This document shows positions 42,503-52,204 of a stretch of DNA of 64,000 nucleotides, piece by piece. Within the stretch, counting starts at the first letter, position 1; each line of letters starts with the position of its first letter. The notes under the pieces are model-generated. The model searched no databases, was not told the origin of the DNA, and saw only the letters and a list, made by a program, of their open reading frames with translations. Both the position numbers and the translations under genes were made by a program. Source of the DNA: Parvularculaceae bacterium (GTDB taxonomy: Bacteria > Pseudomonadota > Alphaproteobacteria > Caulobacterales > Parvularculaceae). The DNA lies in NCBI GenBank assembly GCA_021776475.1, contig JAJFFV010000005.1, positions 248,001 to 312,000 on the forward strand, read 5' to 3'.

Positions 42503-43237
42503 TTATCGCTGCTTATTGGCGACGTTGTTGATGATTTTTTCCGGCACCTGTTCACCTGCTTTAAAGAGGACACTGACGAATTCGGCGGTTTTCTCGAGAC
42601 TTACCTCGTGACCAGTGGTGTCAATCCCGAGCCGGTTGGCCAGCGCTTCATCTTCCAGCACCGGTTTCAGGTTAAGCCCGTTAGCCGCAAAATCGTCTGA
42701 GAAAGCGGCCTGACTATAGGTCTTCGTGGCGCTGCTCAGGGTGTCCTGGAAATAGGCAGCCTGACTTAAAAACACATCAAGGCTGCGCGCAAAATTGCCG
42801 CGCGGCATGCCGTAGTCGGCAATGTCGTAGCGGCTGATAAAGGCCGAGCCGCCATTATCGATGCCGGCGCTGGTGTAGGGGTATTTGTAGTTAAAGGCCT
42901 GGACCGTGCGCTGATCTGCTTCACCAGCGAAAATGGCGATCATGTTGACGCCGTAGCAGCCATCATCTTCAGAGCGGATACAGGCGGCAGGTGCCAGAAC
43001 GAATTTTATCCCGTTATCTGCTTCTGATAGGATGACCTTGGCGCCCCCTGGTGCCGTCCTCCCTTCCCATGGGAAACCCAACTCCTGCAACAGCGGGATC
43101 ATGGTCTCGACGTCATAGTCGAGCATCATCTCATCAGGCTTGCTGATCGGGGGATGGCGTTTGTCGGCAGCTTGCGCTGGTAAGGTCATAAGCAGGCTGG
43201 CCGCGCTGACAACTATAAGACTTGTGAGTTTCATCAT
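42503..43237 (-). CDS. Secreted YbjN-domain-like protein
   Basis: The 244-residue protein has a signal peptide (MMKLTSLIVVSAASLLMTLPAQAAD). It then has a domain resembling YbjN (MMLDYDVETMIPLLQELGFPWEGR, ITFVLAPAACIRSEDDGCYGVNMIAIFAG, FNYKYPYTSAGIDNGGSAFISRYDIADYGMPRGNFARSLDVFL). Two cysteines may pair. YbjN-like proteins act in stress or chaperone-like roles, but the exported form's role is unknown. Confidence 0.65.
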   Translation of the reverse strand: MMKLTSLIVVSAASLLMTLPAQAADKRHPPISKPDEMMLDYDVETMIPLLQELGFPWEGRTAPGGAKVILSEADNGIKFVLAPAACIRSEDDGCYGVNMIAIFAGEADQRTVQAFNYKYPYTSAGIDNGGSAFISRYDIADYGMPRGNFARSLDVFLSQAAYFQDTLSSATKTYSQAAFSDDFAANGLNLKPVLEDEALANRLGIDTTGHEVSLEKTAEFVSVLFKAGEQVPEKIINNVANKQR

Positions 43238-43444
43238 GATAGTACCCCTTGGATGTCCACCCCGTTCCGGCCGATCAGTTAACCAACCGGTGCATAGTCT
43301 AACCCGTAAATCGCGATTTGGCGAATCCCGTCAGCTGAAATTGCGGTTATTTATGGCCGGATCAGGCCGAAAAGAATTGCCGCGCTGCCCTCTTTTAGCA
43401 TAGACAGAGCGGCTTCCCGCTCACAAAATCAGCCGGCGTTATTC

Positions 43445-44872
43445 ATGAAAAAACCCTATCGATCCCGAGACGACAAGCCTTTTCGTCAAAAACCCAATGA
43501 CCAGGGCGACCGGGACAATCGTGATGCGCCGCAGGATCTACGGGCGCGGGCCGTGGAAAACCTTGCTGACCTCGAAGCAAAAATGCCGGGCCTTGGCGCC
43601 CGTCGCGGGGCACTGGACGTTTTAATGTTGCTCAGCAAGGGCCGGACCCTCGAGCAGGCGTTCAATGATTGCCGCAGCTTCAACACACTCGAGGGAGCAG
43701 ACCGGGCCTTTGCGTTCAACCTTGTCTCAACGACGTTGCGGCGGCGCGGTGCGCTTGATGAGATCATCGGGCAATATCTTGATCGGCCGCTGCCAAAAAA
43801 ATCGCTGGAAGTGCAGGATATTTTGCGGCTCGCAGTCGCCCAGCTTTTGATGCTCGAGACACCGGCCCATGCGGCTGTTGCCACCTCTGTTGAACTTACC
43901 GGCCAGAAGCGTGAGACCGCTGGATATAAAGGCCTCGTCAACGCTATCGCCCGAAAAATAGCCGACAAAGGCAAGCTGCGACTTGAGAAATTGCAACTTC
44001 GGGTCGATACACCGGGCTGGCTGTGGCGCAGCTGGGAGCGCAGTTATGGCGTCGCAAAAACACGCGCAATTGCCGAAGCCCATCTGAAACAGGCCCCGCT
44101 CGATTTGAGCCTCAAACCGGGCACAGACCCTGCCTCTTTTCAGGCGGTTGAGGGCGGTCTTTCGCTTGCGCCCAATCACCTGCGCTTGCCTGGGAACCAT
44201 AGTGTGCCAGATCTGCCGGGATTCAGCGCTGGCAGCTGGTGGGTGCAGGACCTGGCGGCAAGCCTGCCGGTGCGGTTGTTGGGCGATGTCAGGGCAAAAA
44301 TTATTTTCGACTTATGTGCGGCGCCCGGCGGCAAAACGATGCAACTGGCGGCAAGCGGCGGCGACGTAAAAGCGGTCGATGTCTCGGGTGAACGGTTGAA
44401 ACGTGTCGCTGAAAACCTCAAACGCACAGGGCTGATCGCTGAAACGGTCAAAGCGGACATTTTGCACTGGGTGCCTGAAATAACCGCCGATGCGATCCTG
44501 CTCGATGCGCCCTGCTCTTCGACCGGTACGATCCGGCGTAATCCGGATGTAGCCTGGGCCAGAACCGAAGACGAAGTTCGCTCTTTGGCGGGGCTGCAAG
44601 CTGAGTTTATCGATCGCGCCGTGAGATTCCTCAAACCGGGCGGTCTCCTTGTTTACTGCACATGCTCGCTGCAGCGGGAAGAAGGCGAAGACCAAGTAAA
44701 GGCGGCGTTTTCCCGGCACAACAACCTAGAACTTGTGCCGATTACGGCAGCCGATATTGATAATATGCCGGGCATCATTACCCATGACGGCAATTTACGG
44801 ACATTGCCTAGCATGCTGCCTGAGCATGGCGGTATGGATGGCTTTTTTGCCTGCCGTTTCCGCAAAACATGA
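43445..44872 (+). CDS. rsmB: 16S rRNA m5C methyltransferase, RsmB family
   Basis: The 475-residue protein has an N-terminal NusB-like RNA-binding domain (residues about 35-175, RGALDVLMLLSKG, VQDILRLAVAQLLMLETPAHAAVATSVEL) and a Rossmann methyltransferase. SAM binding is at FDLCAAPGGKTMQLA, and the two catalytic cysteines are in LDAPCSSTGTIRRNPD and VYCTCSLQREEGED. RsmB methylates C967 of 16S rRNA from SAM. The first 30 residues are unusually charged. It stands alone. Confidence 0.93.
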   Translation: MKKPYRSRDDKPFRQKPNDQGDRDNRDAPQDLRARAVENLADLEAKMPGLGARRGALDVLMLLSKGRTLEQAFNDCRSFNTLEGADRAFAFNLVSTTLRRRGALDEIIGQYLDRPLPKKSLEVQDILRLAVAQLLMLETPAHAAVATSVELTGQKRETAGYKGLVNAIARKIADKGKLRLEKLQLRVDTPGWLWRSWERSYGVAKTRAIAEAHLKQAPLDLSLKPGTDPASFQAVEGGLSLAPNHLRLPGNHSVPDLPGFSAGSWWVQDLAASLPVRLLGDVRAKIIFDLCAAPGGKTMQLAASGGDVKAVDVSGERLKRVAENLKRTGLIAETVKADILHWVPEITADAILLDAPCSSTGTIRRNPDVAWARTEDEVRSLAGLQAEFIDRAVRFLKPGGLLVYCTCSLQREEGEDQVKAAFSRHNNLELVPITAADIDNMPGIITHDGNLRTLPSMLPEHGGMDGFFACRFRKT

Positions 44873-44977
44873 CGGTAAAGATAAGTTAACGATCCTTGTG
44901 AATACCTTGTATTTAACAACAGGATTACAATATAAACAGTCACGGAATTAACAGTCGTTCAGTGGAGAAACACGAAT

Positions 44978-45706
44978 ATGAATGGTTTCAATAGACAGTT
45001 TAACCAGGAGCGCGCAGGCACAGGTGTAGGCGTCGCTTACGACGAGGGTTTGCGCAGCTACATGCTGGGGGTCTACAATTATATGACACTTGGCATTGCC
45101 GGCACTGCCTTGATTGCCATGTTTATGATCAGCAATCCGGGTTTTGTTAATGCAATACCTGGCCTTCCTTGGTTACCGTTCATCGGCATCATCGGGCTTG
45201 GGTTCGTCGCGCCCCGTATTATTGCAACGGGTTCATCGGTTGCCGGGCATGGTGCCTATTGGCTGTACGTTGTGATGTGGTCTCTTCTGATCGGGCCAAC
45301 AGTTGCGATGTTTGTTGGCGTTGGTTGGGCCGATTTGGTCTATCAAGCGTTCTTTGCGGCAGCTGCCGTATTTGGCGGCGCCAGCCTTTACGGCTATACC
45401 ACAAAAAAAGATCTTTCTGGCTGGTCTCAATTCCTATTCATGGCGGGTATCGGGCTTCTGGCAACGGTCGTTCTTAACTTCCTTTTCTTCAAGAGCGGCT
45501 TATTGGGATTCATCACTTCGAGCGCGATCGTGCTTTTCGCGGCGGCTCTGACAATGTTTGAGACCCAGATGATCAAGAATCTTTATCGCGAAGGAATGGA
45601 CGAGGCAAACAGCAAGGCGTCGATTCTTGGTGCGTTTTTGCTCTATGGCTCATTCGCTGCACTGTTCATTAATATCCTGAACATCCTCGGATTTATGCGC
45701 GACTAA
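44978..45706 (+). CDS. Bax inhibitor-1/YccA family membrane protein
   Basis: The 242-residue protein has seven membrane segments and the family opening GLRSYMLGVYNYMTLGIAGTALIAMFM. The ending NKASILGAFLLYGSFAALFINILNILGFMRD has the conserved acidic residue of the BI-1 pore at the end. Homologues leak calcium or modulate the FtsH protease. A terminator follows directly. Confidence 0.93.
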   Translation: MNGFNRQFNQERAGTGVGVAYDEGLRSYMLGVYNYMTLGIAGTALIAMFMISNPGFVNAIPGLPWLPFIGIIGLGFVAPRIIATGSSVAGHGAYWLYVVMWSLLIGPTVAMFVGVGWADLVYQAFFAAAAVFGGASLYGYTTKKDLSGWSQFLFMAGIGLLATVVLNFLFFKSGLLGFITSSAIVLFAAALTMFETQMIKNLYREGMDEANSKASILGAFLLYGSFAALFINILNILGFMRD

Positions 45707-45732
45707 CGAATTGATCTGACGCAATTTAATCA

Positions 45733-45773
45733 AAGCCTTCGTCTGATATGGTGTTTCGGATGAAGGCTTTTTT
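45733..45773 (+). terminator. Rho-independent terminator after the BI-1 gene
   Basis: AAGCCTTCGTC and GGATGAAGGCTT form a stem of about ten pairs with one G-T wobble, followed by TTTTTT. Confidence 0.8.
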
Positions 45774-45863
45774 CTTGCATTTCACAGGCTTATGGCGCGA
45801 ACCTGAAGCTTAGTGCGCAATTAGCTCGCTCCCAAATGCAAAAGACGCGATAGTTTGACAGTC

Positions 45864-47105
45864 ATGAGTAGAGAGAATCTAACAGCCCTGCATATTACCA
45901 ACGGCAACGCCGACATAGCGGCAGCTTACGCTGATTATTGCCACGAGCTTCTAGGCTACGGGGCGAACCTTAGGACGCTGTTTGATGCTGCTGATGCCCA
46001 TCCGGATTGTGTGTTGATCAATGCCAATGCAGCTGCGCTGCATCTTGCCTTTGAAGGCCGCGAGGGTTGGCAAGATGCAAAACCATACCTTGCCAACATG
46101 AACAGCCATCTTTCGGGATTGCCGGCGCAGGAAGCTCTTTTTTGCGCTGCAATAAATACCTGGGCCGCGCAGGACTTTTCGCAAACACTCGCGTTGTTTG
46201 CTGAGATCGCCAAAAAATGGCCCACGGATCTCGTGGCAATCAAATGGGGCCAGTATCACGCATTCAATCTAGGTGACCGGGCAGCGCTGTTGACCCTTGG
46301 CGCGTTAGCGGTCAGCGCTAGCCCGGACAAACCGTATGTTCACGGGCTTTACGCTTTTGCACTTGAACAAAATCACCAGTTGCGCGCCGCCGAAAAGCAG
46401 GCGCTGCATGCGGTCGAGATTGCCATCGATGATGCCTGGGCGCATCATGCCCATGCACATGTGATGGAGTCAGAAGGCCGCGCTGCGGACGGTGCAACCT
46501 GGCTCGGCCACTGCGCCCATATCTGGGAGTCCAAGGGTACGTTTATTCGCGAGCACAATTGGTGGCACGCGGCCCTGTTTCACCTTGCGCTGGGCGAACA
46601 TGACAAGGTTTTCGAAATTTATGACAAACGCCTGTGGGGGGAGTGGCCGGAATTCCCGCAAGAACAAATTGGCGCATCCTCCATGCTTTGGCGACTGGAA
46701 CTCCACGGCCTCGACCCGGGTGACCGCTGGTTGCCGGTGATCGAGCAGGCTCGCACGCGCTCCGGTGATCACTTGTTCCCCTTCCACGATCTCCACTATC
46801 TTTTTGCCTTGACCAGGTCCGGTAATGATCAGGATGCGGAGCAACATTATCAATCTATGCAAGCGCGGGCTGAGGCCTGTTGTGAAAACACCGCCACTGC
46901 CTGGCAAAAGGGCGGTCTGCCGACGGCGGCGGGTATCCTTGCTTACGCACGTGGCCAGACGCGCGAAGCAGTGCGCCATCTTGAGACCGCTCTGCCCTAT
47001 CTGGAATATATCGGTGGCAGCCACGCCCAACGGGCCATTTTCCATGAAACCTATGCCCGGGCAAAAATGCGGACAGACGGGAAAACTGTTGCTCTCGGCG
47101 AGTAA
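45864..47105 (+). CDS. TTC38-like tetratricopeptide protein
   Basis: ATG 45864 is chosen because the track start 45855 is a TTG; 413 residues. It has helical repeats throughout, e.g. YGANLRTLFDAADAHPDCVLINANAAALHL, HGLYAFALEQNHQLRAAEKQALHAVEIAIDDAWAHHAHAHVMESEGRAADG and HNWWHAALFHLALGEHDKVFEIYD. The His/Trp-rich HAHAHV and HNWWH motifs mark the TTC38 family, conserved from bacteria to animals with unknown activity. It converges closely on the DUF2794 gene. Confidence 0.85.
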   Translation: MSRENLTALHITNGNADIAAAYADYCHELLGYGANLRTLFDAADAHPDCVLINANAAALHLAFEGREGWQDAKPYLANMNSHLSGLPAQEALFCAAINTWAAQDFSQTLALFAEIAKKWPTDLVAIKWGQYHAFNLGDRAALLTLGALAVSASPDKPYVHGLYAFALEQNHQLRAAEKQALHAVEIAIDDAWAHHAHAHVMESEGRAADGATWLGHCAHIWESKGTFIREHNWWHAALFHLALGEHDKVFEIYDKRLWGEWPEFPQEQIGASSMLWRLELHGLDPGDRWLPVIEQARTRSGDHLFPFHDLHYLFALTRSGNDQDAEQHYQSMQARAEACCENTATAWQKGGLPTAAGILAYARGQTREAVRHLETALPYLEYIGGSHAQRAIFHETYARAKMRTDGKTVALGE

Positions 47106-47113
47106 GCTTCCGG

Positions 47114-47461
47114 TCAGGTTGCCAATTTGAGTTTTTGCCGGTCGAACACCCTCAACACCTGTCCGAGATCGTGGCCGCGTTTCACAACCTGCCCGGTCAT
47201 TGACACAACTGCATAAGCGCCCTGTTTGTGAGATAGTTTCGGGTTTTTCTCGATCCGGTAGAGCGGCGCCTCCGAGGCACGGCGAAAGACGCTGAACACC
47301 GCAATATCCTTCAGCATATCGATTGCATAATCTTTCCAGTCACCTGACGCGACAAAGAAACCATAGACATTGAGGATTTTGTTGAGTTCTTCCCTTGTGA
47401 AGGCGACAAAGGGAGCTTGCATGTGCGCCGCTGATACCGGCAGCGATTGATCGATACTCAT
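47114..47461 (-). CDS. DUF2794 family protein
   Basis: ATG 47461 (115 residues) is preferred over the track start 47497. The sequence VAFTREELNKILNVYGFFVASGDWKDYAIDMLKDIAVFSVFRRASEAPLYRIEKNPKLSHKQGAYAVVSMTGQVVKRG is the DUF2794 domain, nearly confined to alphaproteobacteria. Function unknown. The gene is probably monocistronic. Confidence 0.9.
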   Translation of the reverse strand: MSIDQSLPVSAAHMQAPFVAFTREELNKILNVYGFFVASGDWKDYAIDMLKDIAVFSVFRRASEAPLYRIEKNPKLSHKQGAYAVVSMTGQVVKRGHDLGQVLRVFDRQKLKLAT

Positions 47462-47709
47462 GAGAATTAGCCTAAAATGCCTTGGATTAGATGACAAGAC
47501 GCCTAACCATGTCCTTAAATTGCCCCTTTTTACCCCTCACCCCGCCTAATTCTCCGGTCAGTGTTGTACTGGTCAGGCGGGCAGGTGGTCCTGGCACTGG
47601 ATTTTCGTAATCGCCCCCCAGCCCCCCAGCGGCAGGTTCTCGCCCGTCTGACCCTTCCTTCTGCAGAATTGAATTTGTCAGTGTCGACCGCGCACCTTAT
47701 AGCGGGCCG

Positions 47710-48663
47710 ATGTCTACACTGGTCACCATCATTCTCCCGTTGTTTCTGATCGTCCTTGCCGGCTATGTAGCTGGTGCTGGGAAATGGTTGGATATTGCCG
47801 CCGCAAAAGCTATCGCACGGTTTGTTTTTCTGTTCGCCATGCCAATCGCGATCATCAATTTCTATACCGGTGCGACACCACCTGGAATTGAAGTCGTGCC
47901 TCTTTTTGCCGGTTACTTTCTGGCGATGGTGATGATTATCGCGCTTGCCGCATGGAGCGGACAGAAACTACTGGGGCTTGGCGTTCGCGATTCCGGCGCA
48001 CATGCCTTTGTTTCAACTTGCGGCAACGCCGTTTTCCTTGGCTTGCCGATTGCCTTGCAGGTTGAAGGCTGGGGCCAACCCTTCTTGATGCTGATGATCC
48101 TGGAAGGGATCTTTGTCTTTGGTATCGCGACAACCTTGATGCAGTGGGATAGTGATCAAAAAGGCGCCGGCGGACCTTTGCTGCGGCTGCTCTTCGGCAT
48201 TGGGCGCTCCATCACAACACCATTCAAAAATCCGGTTGTTATTGCTTCGCTTGTCGGCGTTGTTATCGCCTATACGGGCTTCGAGTTTCCAATGCCAATG
48301 CAAACATTTTTCGACTTGTTTGGCAGAACCGCCGGACCTACCGGTCTCTTCGTGCTCGGCCTATACATAGCGACGCTGCCACGCGCAGAGGTTCAAACTA
48401 TGTTGCCAAATATCGGCGCGGTCAGTGTATTGAAGTTGCTGGCGTTTCCCGCTTTGACCGCGGTCTGCGTTCATACCTTCACCGACGGCGACATGGTTTT
48501 GACCGGCGCTGCTGTGTTGTTTACGGCGATGCCGCCCGCGATCGCAGCAATCGTTCAGGCGAGCCACTATCAACTATATGAAAAACAAACAGCCGCTGCT
48601 GTCAGCGTCGGCAGCATGCTCAGCCTGGTCACCCTGGTTGTGGTGCTGATCCTGTTTGCCTGA
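47710..48663 (+). CDS. AEC family (auxin-efflux-carrier-like) transporter
   Basis: The 317-residue protein has ten membrane segments in two halves and AEC features (ILPLFLIVLAGYVAGAGKWLD, STCGNAVFLGLPIALQVEGWGQPFLMLMILEGI, GLYIATLPRAEVQTMLPNI, FTAMPPAIAAIVQASHY). Substrates of bacterial members include malate and other carboxylates; none can be fixed here. It converges on the MFS gene. Confidence 0.88.
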   Translation: MSTLVTIILPLFLIVLAGYVAGAGKWLDIAAAKAIARFVFLFAMPIAIINFYTGATPPGIEVVPLFAGYFLAMVMIIALAAWSGQKLLGLGVRDSGAHAFVSTCGNAVFLGLPIALQVEGWGQPFLMLMILEGIFVFGIATTLMQWDSDQKGAGGPLLRLLFGIGRSITTPFKNPVVIASLVGVVIAYTGFEFPMPMQTFFDLFGRTAGPTGLFVLGLYIATLPRAEVQTMLPNIGAVSVLKLLAFPALTAVCVHTFTDGDMVLTGAAVLFTAMPPAIAAIVQASHYQLYEKQTAAAVSVGSMLSLVTLVVVLILFA

Positions 48664-48686
48664 CCCATGCTATTGCAAACGGCAAC

Positions 48687-50357
48687 TTAGTCGCGCTGTT
48701 CTTCTTCAGGAAGATTGTTCCGCTTGACGACCTCTTTTTCTCTTGAAGGGCCCGACGAGAACAACCGCAGGAAGCCAAGGACAATATGCCGGGCCTGTGT
48801 GCGGAACGATCCTCGCTCGATATTCTCGGATATAAAAAACGCTGAAACCATGACGCATCCTATCATGGTCACGATCGAGGCGATGACCAGTGCTTCAAAA
48901 CTTGTGGCCATGGCATTTCTGAAATCTGCCAGTGCTGGACCGGTCAGCCCCTCGCCTGCTCCGTAACCCGCCAGTCTTGCCTCTGGGCCCGCAGCTACAT
49001 CAAATGCAAAACCGACGATCGCTCCGTAAAGCGCGACAAAGAACAGCGTGCCAGCACGGCCTGCTGCGTTGTTGACGCCTGACGCTGAACCGTGGCTCTC
49101 CTCAGGCGTTGCGTTAAAGATCGCCGTCGTCATCGCAGGCACGACCAGCGCCATGCCGATGCCAAAAATCAGCATAGAAATAAAGGCACCTTGAATCGTG
49201 CCGGCATTGGTGATGAAACACATCGAATAAAAAGCGATCGCGCAAATTGCAGAACCAAGCGAGAGCATGAGGCGGACACCAAAACGGCGCATCAGATACC
49301 CTGACACAATGGTGATCACAGCCATCGGCACAACGAAACCAAGAAACGCAAGACCGGTTTCATCAACGCCAAGTCCGTAGGCATCCTTTAAAACGATCGG
49401 ATAAAATACAAAAATACCGCCCATGGCGCCATAAAGCAGGAGTGTCACCACATTGATGGCGTTGAACATGCCGGACTTGAACAAGTCGAGCGGTAACATG
49501 GGCGAGACCGCCCGTCGCTCGACCCTGACCATCCAGCCAAGTGCCAGAATACCGAGCACGATGGGCCCGAGCCACATAATCGCTTCAATCGTGAGCATGC
49601 TGCGCTCTGACGTTTCCGACAGAGTGATCAAGCCATAGCTGATCCCGGTAAAACCGGCAAAAGCGAGAAACGCGCCAGCAAGGTCGAGGCCTTTTGGTTT
49701 GCGCGGTGGCTGCTTGGCTCTTGTTAGAAAAAGGGTGATCGCCAGAGCCGCAAGACCAAGCGGGATGTGCATATAGAAGACCCAGCGCCATGATACATTC
49801 TCCGCCAGGATACCGCCAACCGGCGGACCAAGAGCAGTCATCAAGGCAGAGGCAGCCGACCAGATCCCCATCGCCATGCCACGCGACTCTTTGGTAAATG
49901 CATCCGCAATCAGGGTCAGCGACATCGGTGTCAACAATGCGGCGCCGAATCCCTGCGCTGCCCGTCCAATAGTGAGCAAATCCGAATTGGGCGCGAGCCC
50001 GCAAAACAGCGAAGAGACAACGAAGATCCCAACACCCCAGGCAAACACCGCGCGCCGACCGAAGAAGTCTCCCAAGGCACCGCCAATCATGATCAGCGCC
50101 GCCATGAAGACCATATAGATGTTGGCAACCCAAAGGATCTCGCCCAGGGTCGCGTTCAGATCCCGTTGGATCGGCTCTAGCGCCAGCGCCACGGCAGTGC
50201 CGTTAATGAATGCCATGGAAGAGCCGAGGACCGACGCGACCAGCACAGCGTAGCGTTCAAGCGGTGGATATTGCGAAGACCCTGTCTCAGGTTTTTTTGT
50301 CTGTTGTACCATCCCGCCCTGATGCGAATTTTCTTCTTCGTGCCTCAAACCAGTCAT
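48687..50357 (-). CDS. MFS multidrug transporter, DHA2 (EmrB/QacA) type
   Basis: I take ATG 50357 (556 residues) but nearby starts are possible. Fourteen membrane helices are predicted. Signatures include ASVLGSSMAFINGTAVALALEPIQRDLNA, the motif A region GGALGDFFGRRAVFAWGVG, motif C-like ALMTALGPPVGGILAENVSWRWVFYMHIPLGL, and late FNATPEESHGSASGVNNAAGRAG. DHA2 members export drugs or lipophilic compounds by proton antiport. No TolC or membrane-fusion partner is adjacent. Confidence 0.9.
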   Translation of the reverse strand: MTGLRHEEENSHQGGMVQQTKKPETGSSQYPPLERYAVLVASVLGSSMAFINGTAVALALEPIQRDLNATLGEILWVANIYMVFMAALIMIGGALGDFFGRRAVFAWGVGIFVVSSLFCGLAPNSDLLTIGRAAQGFGAALLTPMSLTLIADAFTKESRGMAMGIWSAASALMTALGPPVGGILAENVSWRWVFYMHIPLGLAALAITLFLTRAKQPPRKPKGLDLAGAFLAFAGFTGISYGLITLSETSERSMLTIEAIMWLGPIVLGILALGWMVRVERRAVSPMLPLDLFKSGMFNAINVVTLLLYGAMGGIFVFYPIVLKDAYGLGVDETGLAFLGFVVPMAVITIVSGYLMRRFGVRLMLSLGSAICAIAFYSMCFITNAGTIQGAFISMLIFGIGMALVVPAMTTAIFNATPEESHGSASGVNNAAGRAGTLFFVALYGAIVGFAFDVAAGPEARLAGYGAGEGLTGPALADFRNAMATSFEALVIASIVTMIGCVMVSAFFISENIERGSFRTQARHIVLGFLRLFSSGPSREKEVVKRNNLPEEEQRD

Positions 50358-50551
50358 ACCTTCGTTTCTGGCAAATGAAACGGCCAAGGTCAGCTAATTT
50401 GTGCAGCATGCGCAGGCCTAGTCCGACAGGTTGAGATGGCGCTTCGCGGGGACGAGGGCGTCTCAGACGTAAAAATTATTGACCCAGCGCATCTCAACAA
50501 GATTGAATATCCCTGGATTGGGCGAGGACCGGACTTTATAGGGGGTGACTA

Positions 50552-51091
50552 ATGACAACCTGGATTGCCTTACTTCGCGGGATAAATGTTGGTGGCCGGA
50601 ACAAGCTGCCGATGAAGGCGCTTTGCACAGCCCTGGAGATTATCGGCCTGTCGGAAATCCGGACTTATATCCAAAGTGGCAACGTGGTTTTTACCTGTGC
50701 CAAGAGCACGCCGGATGCCCTCGGCAACAAAATCAGCAATGTTATCGAGAAGCAGTTCGGGTTTCGCCCGTTTGTACTGGTTCTGTCCGAGAAAGATTTT
50801 CGGGCCGCGGTCAGCAACAATCCTTTCGCGCTAGCCGATGCATCCGGCAAAACACTGCATCTGTCTTTTTTGAAGGATCGGCCGGGAGATTTCGACAAGG
50901 GCGCCCTCAACGCTGCCAAAGCGCCGAGCGAAGAATGGCTATTGCGTGACCGGGTGTTCTACCTGCATACGCCAGAAGGGTTTTACGGCTCAAAGCTCGC
51001 AGCAAAAGCCGAGCGAGCGCTCGGCGTGCCCATGACTGCACGCAACTGGCGCAGCGTCTCCAAAATTGTCGAAATGCTGGATTCGGATTAA
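50552..51091 (+). CDS. DUF1697 family protein
   Basis: The 179-residue protein starts MTTWIALLRGINVGGRNKLPMKALCTALEIIGLSEIRTYIQSGNVVF and has YLHTPEGFYGSKLAAKAERALGVPMTARNWRSVSKIVEM, the two conserved blocks of DUF1697. It is cytosolic with unknown function. GGGGGTG lies just before ATG 50552. It ends 4 bp before the convergent VOC gene. Confidence 0.93.
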   Translation: MTTWIALLRGINVGGRNKLPMKALCTALEIIGLSEIRTYIQSGNVVFTCAKSTPDALGNKISNVIEKQFGFRPFVLVLSEKDFRAAVSNNPFALADASGKTLHLSFLKDRPGDFDKGALNAAKAPSEEWLLRDRVFYLHTPEGFYGSKLAAKAERALGVPMTARNWRSVSKIVEMLDSD

Positions 51092-51095
51092 CCGT

Positions 51096-51491
51096 TTAGG
51101 TCAGGCTCAATTGCCAGGAGACACCAAACCGGTCGACGACCCAGGTGAACTTCGCCGCAAACGGATAAGTGTCGAGCGGCATCAAGGTTTGTCCGCCCTC
51201 TGACAGATTAAGGAACAACTTGTAAATCTCGTCTTCGGCCTCGCAATCCACATAAATAGAGACCGCGGGCGTGAACGTGAAATCATGCTTCACAGGACTA
51301 TCAATGCACTTGAAATTCTGGCCATTCAACGTCATTTCAGCCACATAGACTGATCCCTCGGCACCAGCCTGATCCGGACCGTATCGTTCGATATTTATGA
51401 TCCGGGCATCATCAAACAGCGATGTGTAGAATTCCATCGCCTCTTCGGCACCGCCATCAAACATCAAGAATGGGGTCAGTTTTTGAGCCAT
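51096..51491 (-). CDS. VOC family protein, PhnB-like
   Basis: ATG 51491 follows AAGGAG and gives 131 residues. MAQKLTPFLMFDGGAEEAMEFYTSLFDDARIINIERYGPDQAG and YPFAAKFTWVVDRFGVSWQLSLT are typical of the PhnB-like VOC subgroup that databases sometimes label 3-demethylubiquinone methyltransferase. The real activity of the group is unknown. Confidence 0.9.
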   Translation of the reverse strand: MAQKLTPFLMFDGGAEEAMEFYTSLFDDARIINIERYGPDQAGAEGSVYVAEMTLNGQNFKCIDSPVKHDFTFTPAVSIYVDCEAEDEIYKLFLNLSEGGQTLMPLDTYPFAAKFTWVVDRFGVSWQLSLT

Positions 51492-51563
51492 AGGACGCTC
51501 CTTTGCCAACTGGCTTTATAGCGGATCGGCGTCACACCGTCATCATAGGTTATTATTGCCGGC

Positions 51564-52094
51564 TTAACCCCGCGCTGGCAGTAGTTTAGGATTGCGCAGA
51601 AGCGCCGCCGAAACGAGCGTAACCAGAACAGCGACGGGAAAAATTTCAGTGAACGTCAGTGGCACACGGTAAAGTGGATTGTGATAATTCGACATCGACG
51701 CTTCCAGAGCTGCCAGCTTCTCCTGAAGGTCGGCCTCGGTCAGGCCCCTAGCTTCAAAATTTGCTGTCACGGCGGCAACATAGGTATCGGCGAAAGCATA
51801 GTCAGTTAGAACCAGATAAACCTCCCAGGTGACGACGTAAATGACGCTGGCGACAAGCGAGATTCCAAGGCCCATCATGAACGCCTTGCCGAACTTGATG
51901 ACGCCGCCATGCTCTTGGTCGCGATATCGTTTGATGCCGATAAAGATCAGCGTCAGTGCGACGAACATGATCAGAAAGCCAAACCACTGCGAAGCGCCGG
52001 CCCCTTCGCCGCCGGACAAGGCGTACCCGACAATCATTGTGGCGATGATAACCAGGCCGGCGATCGAGCCATAGATGAGTGAAATTCTTGTCAT
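51564..52094 (-). CDS. DUF4199 membrane protein
   Basis: The 176-residue protein has four membrane helices with the DUF4199 layout (SLIYGSIAGLVIIATMIVGYALSGGEG, FGFLIMFVALTLIFIGIKRYRDQEHGGVIKFGKAFMMGLGISLVASVIYVVTWEVYLV). It follows the LuxR-type membrane regulator gene by about 110 bp, a pairing common for this family. Function unknown. Confidence 0.9.
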   Translation of the reverse strand: MTRISLIYGSIAGLVIIATMIVGYALSGGEGAGASQWFGFLIMFVALTLIFIGIKRYRDQEHGGVIKFGKAFMMGLGISLVASVIYVVTWEVYLVLTDYAFADTYVAAVTANFEARGLTEADLQEKLAALEASMSNYHNPLYRVPLTFTEIFPVAVLVTLVSAALLRNPKLLPARG

Positions 52095-52204
52095 GAGATG
52101 CTCCCTCGTTTTGTTTGACGATACCCAAAAATAAGCTCGACGCAGCGGGTCTGACTATCGCCCAAACGGGTGATCGGGCTGCTTTCACCCGATTTCATGA
52201 GTGT